Below are positions 24,360 to 52,317 of a stretch of 64,000 nucleotides of DNA, piece after piece. The DNA comes from Ecdyonurus torrentis. Taxonomy: Eukaryota; Arthropoda; Insecta; Ephemeroptera; Heptageniidae. Each line of letters opens with the position of its first letter. Within the stretch, counting starts at the first letter, position 1. Made by a program: the position numbers and the translations under genes. The stretch covers positions 22,313,402 to 22,377,401 of the forward strand of contig OX439129.1 of assembly GCA_949318235.1 (NCBI GenBank), written 5' to 3'. Under the pieces are notes generated by a model, which ran no database searches, was not told the DNA's origin, and saw only the letters and a list, made by a program, of their open reading frames with translations.

Positions 24360-25886
24360 AAGATTTTCCTCCCCAACCTCCTTAAATTTCTCTTATCTCA
24401 GCTGTATGTGTTTTTTCCATACACACAAAAAATTAGCTGCCAAAAACTGGCATACCTACCATACATTCTGTACTTTAAACAAAACGTGAACTAATTATTT
24501 TACTTGATTTATATAATTATTATTATTGAAAGGCAGAATATGTAGGCACAGTATTATAAATAAATAATAAGACAAGATATAACAACTCAACAATAGTTGT
24601 GGTGATTTCATTTCTTCAGTCCTGGCATTATTCAACATCTTTCAAAGAAAAAGAAAAAAAAATGAAATCCTTCAAAACCTTCTCATGCATTTTATACCTC
24701 ACACCTTTTAGTTAGCTGTTAGAATAAATACATGCCTTCCCTTACAGTAAAGTCATATGCAATTGGTTATCAGCACATCACCACAAACATCTATGCAAGA
24801 TGTTATATAAAATATAATAATAACTCACCTTTCAACAGGAGGTGGGCTCGCTGGTGGGTCATCCATTGGGGAAGCAGGACCTGATCTATGTACCCATGAA
24901 TCATTACGCTGCTTACCACCAAATTGATTATTTTCTGATGGACTGGCTGGACTGTGGGAATATCTCCTTGAACGTCGTTTCTTTTTACGACCAGGACTTC
25001 TAGAATGTCCTTTTCTACGATCACTGCGTCGATGTCTTTTCTTATCACGTTTACGTTCCACTGTATCTCTTGACATTCTTGATCTATAATCATGAGATGG
25101 GGGAGGTGGTGAAACACTAACTCTTCGATTCTTCTCGATAGCACTTCTAAATAATTCCATAGGTGAAATGGGTCTCGGTGTTGGAGAACCGTGTCTGGGT
25201 TGAGGTGACAAATGTCTAGGTGGTCTTCTTTCTGATCTTCCCATTGGTGGAGACTTTATATGTTTATCAGAGTAATGTGGGGAAGACAAATCATGAGTAC
25301 GTTTATCATATTTTGACATTGGAGGAGAAGCCGGAGGCATTCTTCTATGATGTAAAGGTACTGGAGACCTTTCCCTATGTTTTGATCTTACAGGTGAAGT
25401 GTTTCTTGACGTGCGATGATGGGGGGGAGGGGAAATATGACGATTTAAAGGCAATGGTGACCTATGACGAGGCATTTCATTATTGTCAATAGGGTCACGT
25501 AATTTACTTAAATTTTTACTTTCTGGTGAATTTACCTCACCATCACTAAGACTAAATGGAGACTCTTCACTCTGTATTTCTCCTGCTTCTGGGGCAGAAA
25601 GTGCTTCTGAACTTACATCAGAATATTCTACTAAGGGTTTACTTGTGACAGGTTGAGAATCTTCTCTGGAATGTTTTTTCTTGTGAGATTTTTTTAACTT
25701 ATCACCTTTTCTACGATGCTTCTTTTTTCTTTCTCGGCTGGTTGAGGGAATGGATGCTGGGCTATCCTCACTTTGGATATCTTCTAAGTCACTGCCGGCT
25801 GTAACATTGACTTCTGGTTTACTTGAAGTGCTACTCTTACGACGCCTTGACTTTCCGTTTCTCTCATCATCCCTCCCGCTAGGCAT
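10759..25886 (-). CDS. Cdk12: Cyclin-dependent kinase 12 (PITAVRE-type CTD kinase), 1478 aa
   Basis: Coding exons, 5' to 3' on the minus strand: 25886-24829, 24078-23782, 22452-21705, 21201-20958, 20895-20632, 20550-20390, 20290-20094, 19998-19794, 19445-19177, 18796-18635, 17891-17826, 15476-15215, 15106-14983, 11138-10759. They total 4437 nt with every phase matching. The first ~780 residues form an Arg/Ser-Pro-rich RS-like region (SRSP, RSPPP repeats) with an LTKLPMPPG motif just before the kinase. Kinase domain: glycine loop GEGTYGQV 855-862, catalytic lysine K876, PITAVRE helix 888-894, HRD 977-979, DFG 997-999, T-loop threonine T1014 in RPYTNK, then WYRPPE. The CDK12/13 extension [15 protein letters not shown] follows. 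The C-terminal tail is Ser/Pro-rich and ends HHPTR. With cyclin K, CDK12 phosphorylates the RNA polymerase II CTD in the nucleus. Length is like human CDK12. All key catalytic residues are intact. Confidence 0.97.
11335..11418. repeat. (TA)n microsatellite in Cdk12 last intron
   Basis: An interrupted TA run at the left edge of a decayed transposon. Confidence 0.95.
11417..12620 (+). mobile_element. Decayed DNA transposon with psq/pogo-like helix-turn-helix fragment
   Basis: GGGGTCATACGGGTCAC near 11428, a paired GTGGGTCA near 11790-11820, and TGACCCACATGACCCC on the other strand near 12525-12560 form a recurrent inverted motif at the ends and interior. Starting at ATG 11892, the frame [13 protein letters not shown], a stop, then [12 protein letters not shown] resembles the start of a Pipsqueak-type helix-turn-helix as in pogo/Tigger transposases. 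Stops and poly(A) (12308-12353) show it is dead. The family assignment is tentative. Confidence 0.4.
12308..12353. repeat. Poly(A) run
   Basis: About 46 consecutive A residues inside the decayed transposon region; could be a retroposed tail or simple expansion. Confidence 0.95.
12991..13033 (+). promoter_or_regulatory. TATA box and initiator-like element of the PLE insert
   Basis: TATAAAA at 12991-12997 is followed 35-39 nt later by overlapping TCAGTC/TCAGTT (13024-13033), matching the arthropod initiator pattern TCAKTY. The same layout recurs at 29753-29791. The spacing is slightly longer than the canonical ~30 nt. Confidence 0.55.
13082..13126 (+). ncRNA. Hammerhead ribozyme (type I, minimal stem III)
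   Basis: Stem I GCCTTA (13082-13087) pairs perfectly with TAAGGC (13121-13126). The core is CTGATGA (13088-13094), stem II GTCC/GGAC closes an 8-nt loop, then GAAA (13111-13114), a palindromic CCGG mini-stem III and the GUC cleavage triplet ending at 13120. Every conserved core base is present. Loopless palindromic stem III is the form described for PLE hammerheads, which are thought to cleave best as dimers. Predicted cleavage lies between 13120 and 13121. Confidence 0.92.
13440..13860. mobile_element. PLE-derived inverted pLTR insert A
   Basis: A tail with AACCATCGCGGTTAGG (13463-13478) is followed by inverted arms of about 170 bp (near 13480-13652 and 13688-13858). Both arms carry GGTGAAAATCTTGCTAGCAC (inverted on the right) and CTCCAAGAGAGAT-type blocks. 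A TA-rich sequence flanks both sides. No coding frame. It lies in the Cdk12 last intron. Confidence 0.8.
13602..13654 (-). ncRNA. Hammerhead-like core with an expanded stem II
   Basis: On the minus strand: CTGATGA, AGGC, a long insert with a CTCC/GGAG hairpin, TGCC, GAAA, then a palindromic ATAT mini-stem III. Stem I complementarity is lacking. Probably a decayed relative of the complete hammerheads, though convergence is possible. Confidence 0.4.
13886..14241. mobile_element. PLE-derived inverted pLTR insert B
   Basis: Arms sharing CAAAGGATAGGAGAAACCAA, and GGCACAGTTTACACAAATAT in inverted form, flank a short centre. The tail (AAACCGAAATGGTTTTTACC) is on the right, so the insert is opposite to insert A. 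A direct repeat TATTATACACTT sits just outside both ends, supporting target duplication. It is adjacent to insert A in the Cdk12 last intron. Confidence 0.8.
14014..14041 (-). ncRNA. Hammerhead-like core fragment
   Basis: On the minus strand: CTGAAGA, a GAG/CTC stem II, GAAAC. Stems I and III are not convincing. It sits at the centre of insert B, the same relative position as the cores in sibling inserts. Confidence 0.4.
18003..18045. repeat. Poly(A) run in a Cdk12 intron
   Basis: A homopolymer of roughly 40 A residues. Confidence 0.95.
18936..19138. repeat. Near-perfect 203-bp foldback hairpin in a Cdk12 intron
   Basis: Arms 18936-19033 and 19041-19138 are inverted copies with essentially one difference, enclosing a 7-nt loop (GCGGCCT). 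It fills over half of the intron between 19177 and 18796. No coding frame. It would fold into a long double-stranded RNA in the Cdk12 pre-mRNA. Probably a young foldback MITE. Confidence 0.9.
21295..21424. repeat. Dispersed repeat copy 1 (Cdk12 intron)
   Basis: About 130 bp, including AACTCAACAATTATCAAGTG and GTTGCCACGAGACCCTGACC, repeated in the same orientation at 23155-23284 with few differences. One frame gives [11 protein letters not shown], faintly like the transposase motif PPRSPDL, but frames are broken. Confidence 0.75.
22702..23075. mobile_element. PLE-derived inverted pLTR insert C
   Basis: A tail variant AACCATTGTAGTTAGG at the left, then diverged inverted arms sharing AACCAGCAAGAGCCTTACCA and GCTAGCACAG blocks. 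The central ACCGACGAAGGC...GCCAAA is a decayed version of the insert A hammerhead-like core. AAATATTAA outside both ends may be the target duplication. It is the most diverged copy, hence older. Confidence 0.7.
23155..23284. repeat. Dispersed repeat copy 2 (Cdk12 intron)
   Basis: Direct repeat of 21295-21424; the two copies flank the RS-rich Cdk12 exon 21705-22452. The intronic location on both sides suggests insertion of a repeat family rather than exon duplication. Confidence 0.75.
23370..23460. repeat. (TA)n microsatellite
   Basis: A long TA run ending in TACATATATATG units, in a Cdk12 intron. Confidence 0.95.
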
Positions 25887-27828
25887 GTCCCCTAAAACAA
25901 TTTTGTAAAGATTTTTTTTTATTATATTCATATATTCATTGACTTCATATTATACACATATATAAATACGGGGTCTAATACATGCATAATATTATGCATA
26001 CTTGCGAGATTTTATTTATACCTATCCTATATTTGATTATTCTTATTATTTAACTAAAACCCAAGACCTGTCATTTGAAATGGGCGATAATGAAAACTAC
26101 CGTAGTTCTCTTAAATATGTATTGGCAGTGCACAATGCAGGCACATTGGTAACCAATGTCCAATGGTAACATCATGCAGGACACCAACCACTTGGAACTG
26201 CCCGACAAACTACATAGTGTATGCATGCTCAGCACACACCACACACATTATAAATCTTTAATGTAACTGAAAACGGCATTCATTGTGTATGTACATACAT
26301 AGTACATACTGCTCTTTAATATGACCCATACAAAACAAAGAAGATGGGCAGTGGGCTTCAATAAAAAAATAAGAAGAAAAAAAATGCCGCCGCTAAGTAC
26401 AATTATTATGACGTCATGTTATTTGATCAATACCCCGTAAAATTACTGCACATAGGGAACTAGGTTAAATGAACTATCTACAAAGATAGATAAAACACTT
26501 TCAGTGATATAACAACATCAAATTTTAAGGACAAGAGTTTTCTACGAAAGAAAACTGAACAAAAAAAATATATAGATTTATCCATACAGGGCAAGGGTGG
26601 CCATTTTATTTGAGCCGACGTGGAACTCTTAAAACAAATTCCATACAATTTAAAAACTTTACAAATACCAAGATTAAGGCCTTTTAACTATATTTATACA
26701 AAGTAAAAGTTTAATTTGCGTACTCACCTGTGACACAAGATCACTGCGGCACACACACTTTTCTGATAACTAAAACCATGGAGTCGAATGGGTTACTATT
26801 TTATGCAATGAAACTGGCCGATAAGATTTAACTTTTAAGAGTTATTTACTGTATTATCGGATAGCTTCTTTTATTTAAAGTAAAAGAGGATTTATATAGC
26901 ATGTACTAGACATATATTTTTAATTGGATGCTTCAAAATTGCATGGGATTTTGAGAGATTATAATGGGAACGTATCGTAATGATTTGTGTGAAATTATCG
27001 CCATTGACGATGTTCTTATTTTTTTCTAAAATATCGCAGTGACGTCACAAAAGAAGTCAGCGGAAGTCGGCGCGCGCATTTTTTGTTGCAGAGCTTTCGC
27101 TTTCAGATTTTAAAAGAAAATATTCCTTTAGAAAATTGACATTTGTAAATGTTAATTTAATAATTATGATATTTTACATACAAAATATATAACATTCAAC
27201 TAATACATATTGTGTTGCACTTATAACAACTTATAACGTGACTTACAAAAAAGGACCGACAAATATTTTCGTAGGCCTTTTGTAAACAAATGTCGTAATC
27301 AGCTGCAAAAAGTGCGCAAGAGGAAATTTTGTCATATTTGTGACATTTGTATTAGTTATAATAAATTCTTTTAGACAGTGTTATACAAGAAATATATTCA
27401 AAATATTGAAAGGTAATAATTCAAGTTGAATTATTAAGTAGAATTTAATTTTATAACTTGTAAGCTATCGATGCGCTGTTTTGCTTGTGCAAACCGTACA
27501 CAAGCGAAATCCTTTTATGTATGCATCTGTACATTATTTACAACCGCGCAATCAAAAATTATTAGTAGTAGATTGTTTTTAGCAATTTGATGCTATTTTT
27601 ATTTCTTTCATTTGTTGATTGATTCCTGAAAACTTCAACTTTCATTGTTTTATTATTGAACTTGGGGTTTCTTGATTCCTTTTCATAAGGTACAGGTCTT
27701 GCATCATAATATAATGTACAGTCACACTGTCTGTTGTATCATACATAATAGCTTGTAGTTTTTATTTAAGCAATGCCATATTGTATTGTTCCATATTCAA
27801 TCTCATAATGTGTTTTGTCATGTTTCAG
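25887..27828. other. Head-to-head interval between Cdk12 and the UMA-domain gene
   Basis: On the minus strand the Cdk12 start exon begins right after an acceptor (TTTTAG before 25891). A matching donor GTGAGTA at 26723-26727 suggests a non-coding first exon from 26728 upward. On the plus strand AAAG|GTAATA at 27413 is a possible 5' UTR donor for the downstream gene, whose acceptor is at 27827-27828. The middle (about 27035-27110) is locally G+C-richer, with TGACGTCA and CGGAAGT (CRE- and ETS-like), fitting a shared bidirectional promoter. Confidence 0.55.
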
Positions 27829-28278
27829 ATGAGTTGGCTATTTGGTTCCTCAAAGAAGAATAAAACTCCAACTTCATCCCAACCATTAACTTCTGAAATT
27901 GCAGCTCTTGACGTTAAAGAAGATGAGGATTTCATATTAGTTGAAAATGATGCAAATAGGAGTAGCAGTGGGCTCTTCAATGCACCACCCATGTATCCAC
28001 TTATTCCTGGTGCTGCACCAGCATTTAATGCTAGTATGTCGTCTCATTCTAATAATGGACCTCAACAAAATACAGCATCACAGACTCCAACACATCAGCT
28101 TCATGGAGTACCTTTCCGACTATCTAAAACTACAGCAATGTTAGCAATGACTGAACAAAGTCATGATTATGTACTGCAGAGGGCACAAGCAGCCATCAGT
28201 AATGCTGATCAGAGTACCTTTAAATATGACTTTGCTGTAGAAAGAAGTGTTCTTAAAGAAACAGGAAATTTTCAATGA
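27829..28278 (+). CDS. UMAD1: UMA-domain protein (UMAD1-like), 149 aa
   Basis: A single coding exon whose ATG immediately follows a splice acceptor (TTTCAG), so upstream exons are non-coding. The N-terminus is MSWLFGSSKK, a short basic start, then an acidic DEDFILVEND stretch and a low-complexity Ser/Asn/Gln linker. The C-terminal ~55 residues resemble the UMA domain of UBAP1/MVB12-associated proteins: HGVPFRLS (92-99) and a terminal YDFAVERSVL (133-142), matching the VPF...YDF...SVL pattern. UMA domains bind ESCRT-I, so a role in endosomal sorting is likely by family inference. It is about the length of vertebrate UMAD1. AATAAA follows at 28306. Confidence 0.8.
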   Translation: MSWLFGSSKKNKTPTSSQPLTSEIAALDVKEDEDFILVENDANRSSSGLFNAPPMYPLIPGAAPAFNASMSSHSNNGPQQNTASQTPTHQLHGVPFRLSKTTAMLAMTEQSHDYVLQRAQAAISNADQSTFKYDFAVERSVLKETGNFQ

Positions 28279-28305
28279 TTAATTATTATTAAAACTTAAA
28301 AGTCA

Positions 28306-28311
28306 AATAAA
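28306..28311 (+). terminator. Polyadenylation signal of the UMA-domain gene
   Basis: AATAAA 28 nt after the stop codon, on the coding strand. Confidence 0.65.
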
Positions 28312-29571
28312 TTAATCTAATATTTTAATTGTTGCAGTATACGAGAGGGATTTATTATTTCGTATTACTGCCTTGTCAATCATGAAGCTTCATTATTTAT
28401 ATGATATTTTTACAATAACACTACTGCATTTATATAATTTCTTATTGTCTCTGTCCACAAACAATTTTTTAATGCATAACAGAAATTAAGGAACCTATTG
28501 TTCCAGATCGGTATATTAAATACTATAATTCTGTAAATTTGAAAAAATCTGACCAATTGTGTTAAAAGTTTCAGCCTTAAATATGCCATTTGTAGACATG
28601 AACACTGAGGTCAGTTTTTTTTTTTTTTTTTTTTGGTGCCTGTGTACATATATTAAAAATTAATAATAATACCAAATACTTTGTATATTAGCTCAATGTT
28701 TTGATGTTTGTAAACTCTTTTGCTACGTACTATAGGCATTGTACCAATCATAAAATGTGTATGCATATTTAGAGCAAAGTTGGAATAATATAAAAGGACA
28801 TTGCTAATTCTATTTAAAAATTTTACAATAAAAATGCAAATCCCATGAAAAGAAAATTCGATGTAATTTTTGTACACCATATAAATATGTAGTAGATGTT
28901 ATTTGTGCTTCTAGCTTTTAATCAATCGATGTCACAGAAACTATTCGACACTAAGTTCAACTTTTTAAAGAGTGAAAATTATGTAAAGTTATTTTATTTA
29001 GGTAAGAAATGTGTTTCATTAAACAATATAAAGAAATGTGATAACCAATTAGATATAATTAGTTCAGGTGCTACACTAAGAAATAAAAATAGTATTAAGA
29101 AATTTCAATTATTTAATTCAAAATTATGTATTCATCTATTATACTATTAAATAAACAATATTACTGTATTCATAATTTGATTTAATTATTTCTAATTTTG
29201 TTCCCTCTAAATATTTTAAAATGATATTTCTTTTATCATTGTATTTAGGAAAAGGAAAAGTACCATCGCGGTATGGACACAAATGTGAAGCTAAAATAGG
29301 ATAGAGAGGAACCAAATGAGAGTTGACGCCAGGCAGCAGCGTCAACTGAAAATCTCAAATGGGGATAGGTTTATAAAATATATATATTTTGAGGAAATAT
29401 ATACTATGCCATTATGTCTCATGCCGTTATGCACGGCCCTAAACACGCGTTAGCGTTGTAAGGCGAGAACTTTATGCATATATTAATTAGGAGATATAGG
29501 AATTTGAGTAGGAGGCGGGGGGTTGCAAGCACAGCAATACATTGTACATAAAAAACAAATATAACTCAATA

Positions 29572-29612
29572 GTTACAAACGTTTCGCCCTCCCACAGGCT
29601 CATCAGTGTAAC
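29572..29612 (-). ncRNA. Hammerhead ribozyme, left arm
   Basis: Exact mirror of the right-arm ribozyme: stem I GTTACA/TGTAAC, core CTGATGA, stem II GCC...GGC, GAAA, palindromic ACGT stem III and a UU cleavage dinucleotide. Transcribed outward, leftward. Confidence 0.88.
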
Positions 29613-29700
29613 GGGAAGAGTAACACAGTCAAGCTAGAGATGATGCTCACACCATGACATCTGCTAGCTGACTGTGCAGTGGTCTGCGAATTTTCTGGGC

Positions 29701-29707
29701 TTTTATA
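29701..29707 (-). promoter_or_regulatory. TATA box, leftward promoter of the palindrome
   Basis: TATAAAA on the minus strand, the mirror of 29753-29759. With its partner it forms a divergent promoter pair about 50 bp apart around the palindrome centre. Confidence 0.5.
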
Positions 29708-29752
29708 CCCAGTGGCGCACCACTCGGCGCGTGTGGCAGGTGCGCCACTGGG

Positions 29753-29791
29753 TATAAAAGCCCAGAAAATTCGCAGACCACTGCACAGTCA
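29753..29791 (+). promoter_or_regulatory. TATA box and initiator-like site, rightward promoter of the palindrome
   Basis: TATAAAAG from 29753, then CACAGTCAGCTAGCAGATG about 34-38 nt downstream. The same order and spacing occur in the insert at 12743-13420, whose sequence otherwise differs. Confidence 0.55.
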
Positions 29792-29847
29792 GCTAGCAGA
29801 TGTCATGGTGTGAGCATCATCTCTAGCTTGACTGTGTTACTCTTCCC

Positions 29848-29888
29848 GTTACACTGATGAGCCTGTGGGAGGGCGAAACGTTTGTAAC
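29848..29888 (+). ncRNA. Hammerhead ribozyme, right arm
   Basis: Stem I GTTACA (29848-29853) pairs perfectly with TGTAAC (29883-29888). CTGATGA occupies 29854-29860, stem II GCCT/GGGC closes a 6-nt loop, GAAA is at 29875-29878, and a palindromic ACGT mini-stem III is followed by U17 at 29882, the predicted cleavage site. All core positions are intact. It differs from the 13082 ribozyme in every stem yet keeps the fold, strong covariation support. Confidence 0.92.
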
Positions 29889-30497
29889 TATTGAGTTATA
29901 TTTGTTTTTTATGTACAATGTATTGCTGTGCTTGCAACCCCCCGCCTCCTACTCAAATTCCTATATCTCCTAATTAATATATGCATAAAGTTCTCGCCTT
30001 ACAACGCTAACGCGTGTTTAGGGCCGTGCATAACGGCATGAGACATAATGGCATAGTATATATTTCCTCAAAATATATATATTTTATAAACCTATCCCCA
30101 TTTGAGATTTTCAGTTGACGCTGCTGCCTGGCGTCAACTCTCATTTGGTTCCTCTCTATCCTATTTTAGCTTCACATTTCTTTTATCATTGATTTTTTTT
30201 ATTCATAATAAAAAAAGATGAATGTTACTTTGAAAAAAAATAATAATTAAAATAAATAATGAGGATAGAGATATAACAAACTTCATAATAAATTACACAG
30301 ACATGAAAAGTTAGTTTTCCCTTGCAAAGTTATAATTAACTCAAATTTAATTGATGAATTCTACTTTAATCACCATTTAAGGTTTGCGTGAAAAAAATGC
30401 AGTAAAAAAATGTGTCTTTGTAAATTCGTAAATGATTTGAAAAATGGATATTTCACAAAATTGAGAGGATTTCATGGAAATACCATGTTTATGATTC

Positions 30498-30503
30498 TTT
30501 ATT
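30498..30503 (-). terminator. Candidate polyadenylation signal of hay
   Basis: AATAAA on the minus strand, about 180 nt past the hay stop codon. Other A+T-rich alternatives exist, so this is only a candidate. Confidence 0.4.
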
Positions 30504-30682
30504 AATTTGTAGAGATTTGTGACGGGGGGAAAAAAAAGTTCATAAAATTGGAAGTTTACTGTATTTGATGCATTAGGAATTTTTTATGCTGATTTTTCTA
30601 CTTACCCTAAAAAAAATTGTAACTTTCATAATCTAGTATAAGAAATATTATCACAAATACATAATGTGCTAAAACCACAGTT

Positions 30683-41350
<10,668 letters not shown>

Positions 41351-41761
41351 TGTTTTGTCGTTTTTTAGTAACCTAATTTATTTAAAAACAACAAATAATT
41401 TTTAATTATGACAATTAGATTGCAATTACTATTTACTCTTATTAATATATCAGAAGTGTGTATAATTTTCTACCTTTTACTTGTCACAATTTTTCCCCAA
41501 TGATTCCAACCAATTTCAACCTGATTCCCTGCTGATTCCAATGTTGACAATGTTTACATATTACATCTGGTATGTTCCATGCGCTAGTGACAACTAGCGG
41601 TCAAACGCTAAACATCTTTTTACGCCCGCGAAAAAAAAACTTTCAAAACTTTTCGTGAAGAAACATAAATATTGTATGCGTATTAAAACTCTGTGGAAGT
41701 GCGGATCATAATCTGGAGGCATGACTATATAGTATAAAAATAGTAAGGTATATATTATATG

Positions 41762-42203
41762 TATAGGTTGTATGCGCATATATAATGTCATACTGAATGC
41801 GCTTCAACGCCATTACTGGAGCCATGCGAATTGCGAATAAGTCGAATAATATTTTATTGCTCAGCATGCGTGTAGTTTTCTTTGGTAATTAGTATCAGCA
41901 TGTCATTCATATTAATCAATGTGCTTGAGGCCATACTGGAGTAGTGAACAACATTGCTCAGCATAGGAAAAACTTCGTTTTTGTCTATTTTCTTAGATTT
42001 TTTTTTTTTTTTTTTTATTATTATATTATTATTTTTTCACATACTAAGATACGAATAATTTATAACCTATTTATCAACATCATGTTCTCAAAAATATTGT
42101 ATAATGTTTTTAAACTGGCAAAATGAGTTATGTCCATGTTATTGAGTAATCCAAAATGGCGCGCGTCGACTTTAACATGAATGCATACAAACACCCTTTA
42201 TAG
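41762..42203. mobile_element. TIR MITE family M, copy 1
   Basis: Homologous to 58924-59250 and 61955-62266. Shared blocks are GTCATACTGAATGCGCTTCAACG, in two pieces, ACATTGCTCAGCA, TTGGCTATTTTCTT-like and AAACTGGCAAAATGAG. Ends approximate TATAGGGTGTATGCAT and its inverse. About 0.4 kb upstream of the hay start codon. Confidence 0.75.
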
Positions 42204-42476
42204 TAATGACTTAAAGTTAAGTCAATTTTTCAACAATAAAGTGCAAACTTTTTTGCACAACTTTTACTTGTTTTGTATATTTTTAAGTGTCATACACATC
42301 TCCACCTCGACAAATTCTAAAAAAAAAAAAAAATCTAAAATTTTTTTTTACATAATATATAATATGTACTGTATTATGTTTTATTTATTTATTATTTACA
42401 TTAAGTATTTGCACTGAAATTAAAATCTATAATTTTATGCAACTTTAAAGTTATTATAGTGGGTTTTAGAGTCTAG

Positions 42477-42588
42477 AATGCTGTTCGTAAACCCTGTTCT
42501 TTGCTCCTAAAACGACGATCAGTATGGTTAATCAAATAATGGAATGCGCATTTTTTTGTTACAAGAGAACAGGGTTTACGAACAACAC
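42477..42588. mobile_element. Foldback MITE family N, copy 1
   Basis: Termini TGCTGTTCGTAAACCCTGTT and AACAGGGTTTACGAACA. The interior CTCCTAAAACGACGATCAG matches, inverted, the 55569-55680 copy. Confidence 0.8.
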
Positions 42589-43228
42589 TTAGGTCTCTAG
42601 TGGGCTTTGGCAAACGTCCAATTGAAAAATTTTTATCATGAATTATATACATCGAATAATAATAATAATCAAAGAAAAAGAAAGAGTGATAAAGAGAGAG
42701 AGAGAGAGGGTTATTAAAATATTAAATGAAACATCTGCGTATATAGCGTACGTATTTTTAATATTTTCATTGTTTTATTATATTTACAATAAATATTCAA
42801 TCATATTATACAATCATAAACACATGATCACAAAACTACATGATAGTTTGATAATGAAAGATATAATAAATAATGTTTCCACAGAAGGATGAACAAAATT
42901 GAGGGTTCTTTTGTGAATAAACTGTCTAATTTTATGAAAAATAAAAAAATATTATAATGTCAATTCAAGTATAATAAAAGGATTATTATGTAAACAAACC
43001 ATTTTATGTGTATCTGAACTGTCGCGTTCCTGTTAGTAAAATGCGAATAATAATATATAAAAAGCTAAAATTTAAATAATATACAGTGGGGAAAAAATAC
43101 AAAAGATTGACTTTAAAAATTAAATAGGTATATACTTCATAAAATATTTACTTAGTAAACCATCTAAAATTTGTCAAACTTTTCTTGCATGCATTCCACT
43201 CAATATACCATCACTCAAATCCACGTAT

Positions 43229-51575
<8,347 letters not shown>

Positions 51576-52317
51576 GGTCGAGTCAGAATGAGACTGCCTC
51601 CGAAAGGCTAACTTGATGTTCCCTCAAAATTTTCTCAACAGTTATCACGGTTGTATTATGAACTTTGATTGTCAGATTTGATAGATTGACAAAATGTTAC
51701 TCAGTGATAACGCCATAATTATAACTTCATCAAAGTCACTTATTTTATCTACTAATAAAGAGAGATAATAAAGCTATAGGCTTTGTTTCTCTTGTTCATC
51801 TTACCTTATCAAAATTTCAGGTCTTATAACGTGTGATAGTAAAATTTACAAATCACAAACAAAATTTGATTTTATAATAATTACAATGATTTTAAATTCA
51901 TATACGATTTTAATTCTTAAATTATTTGTTACAAATAAATGCCTCAAAAAATGATAAATGCGAAGACAATGAATATAATTTATAATAATATTTTATTATA
52001 ATTATGTATATAGGAATAGCAGTCTTGTACATGTTATAGTACAGCAAATAGTTTACCATAAAAAATTCAGACTTGCAAACATATTTCTAAAAATTTCATA
52101 GTACAAAAATACATTGGAGAAATTATATTTTATGTGCATTAATTTATACTTATCATTAAGAAGCTCACAAAACTTCTCTACTTGAATCACACATTATTTT
52201 GCTTTGTCTTAATATGACAGCAAGTTTTCACGAAAAAAAAAATTACTAAACACTATTCTGTTTCTTTTTGTTTTTATTATTATTATATATGTATATATAT
52301 AAAATTTAAGTTTCAAT
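51576..52317. other. Spacer between transporter copies 1 and 2
   Basis: About 740 bp, A+T-rich, without a gene. It must hold the copy 1 promoter (no clear TATA/initiator pair seen). TTTATT at 52273-52278 gives a minus-strand AATAAA about 40 nt past the copy 2 stop. Confidence 0.6.

Larger units (their letters stand above)
29242..30179. mobile_element. PLE-derived palindrome with two promoters and two hammerhead ribozymes
   Basis: Arms 29281-29719 and 29741-30179 (439 bp each) are near-identical inverted copies with a 21-bp spacer. A unique tail (29242-29280) with ACCATCGCGGTATGG is present only on the left. The direct repeat CTTTTATCATTG just left of the tail (ends 29241) recurs just after the right arm (from 30180), giving a target duplication of about 12-16 bp. 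Each arm holds, from the centre outward, TATAAAA, a CAGTCAG initiator-like site and a complete hammerhead. No protein frame. Arm identity suggests recent insertion. Confidence 0.88.
28312..30682. other. Convergent intergenic region between the UMA-domain gene and hay
   Basis: A+T-rich without a credible gene. It contains the large PLE palindrome (29242-30179) and a poly(T) run near 28617-28634. TTTATT at 30498-30503 gives a minus-strand AATAAA about 180 nt beyond the hay stop. Confidence 0.65.
41351..43228. other. Intergenic region between hay start and transporter copy 1 end
   Basis: Contains the hay 5' flank, a TIR MITE (41762-42203) and a foldback MITE (42477-42588). No credible gene. TTTATT at 42774-42779 is one candidate distal poly(A) signal for the transporter gene. 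Confidence 0.65.

Noticed and set aside
24803..25144. Minus-strand frame of 113 codons overlapping the first Cdk12 exon
   Set aside because: An alternative frame of the RS-rich Cdk12 exon; the frame that splices in phase and matches CDK12 is the other one.
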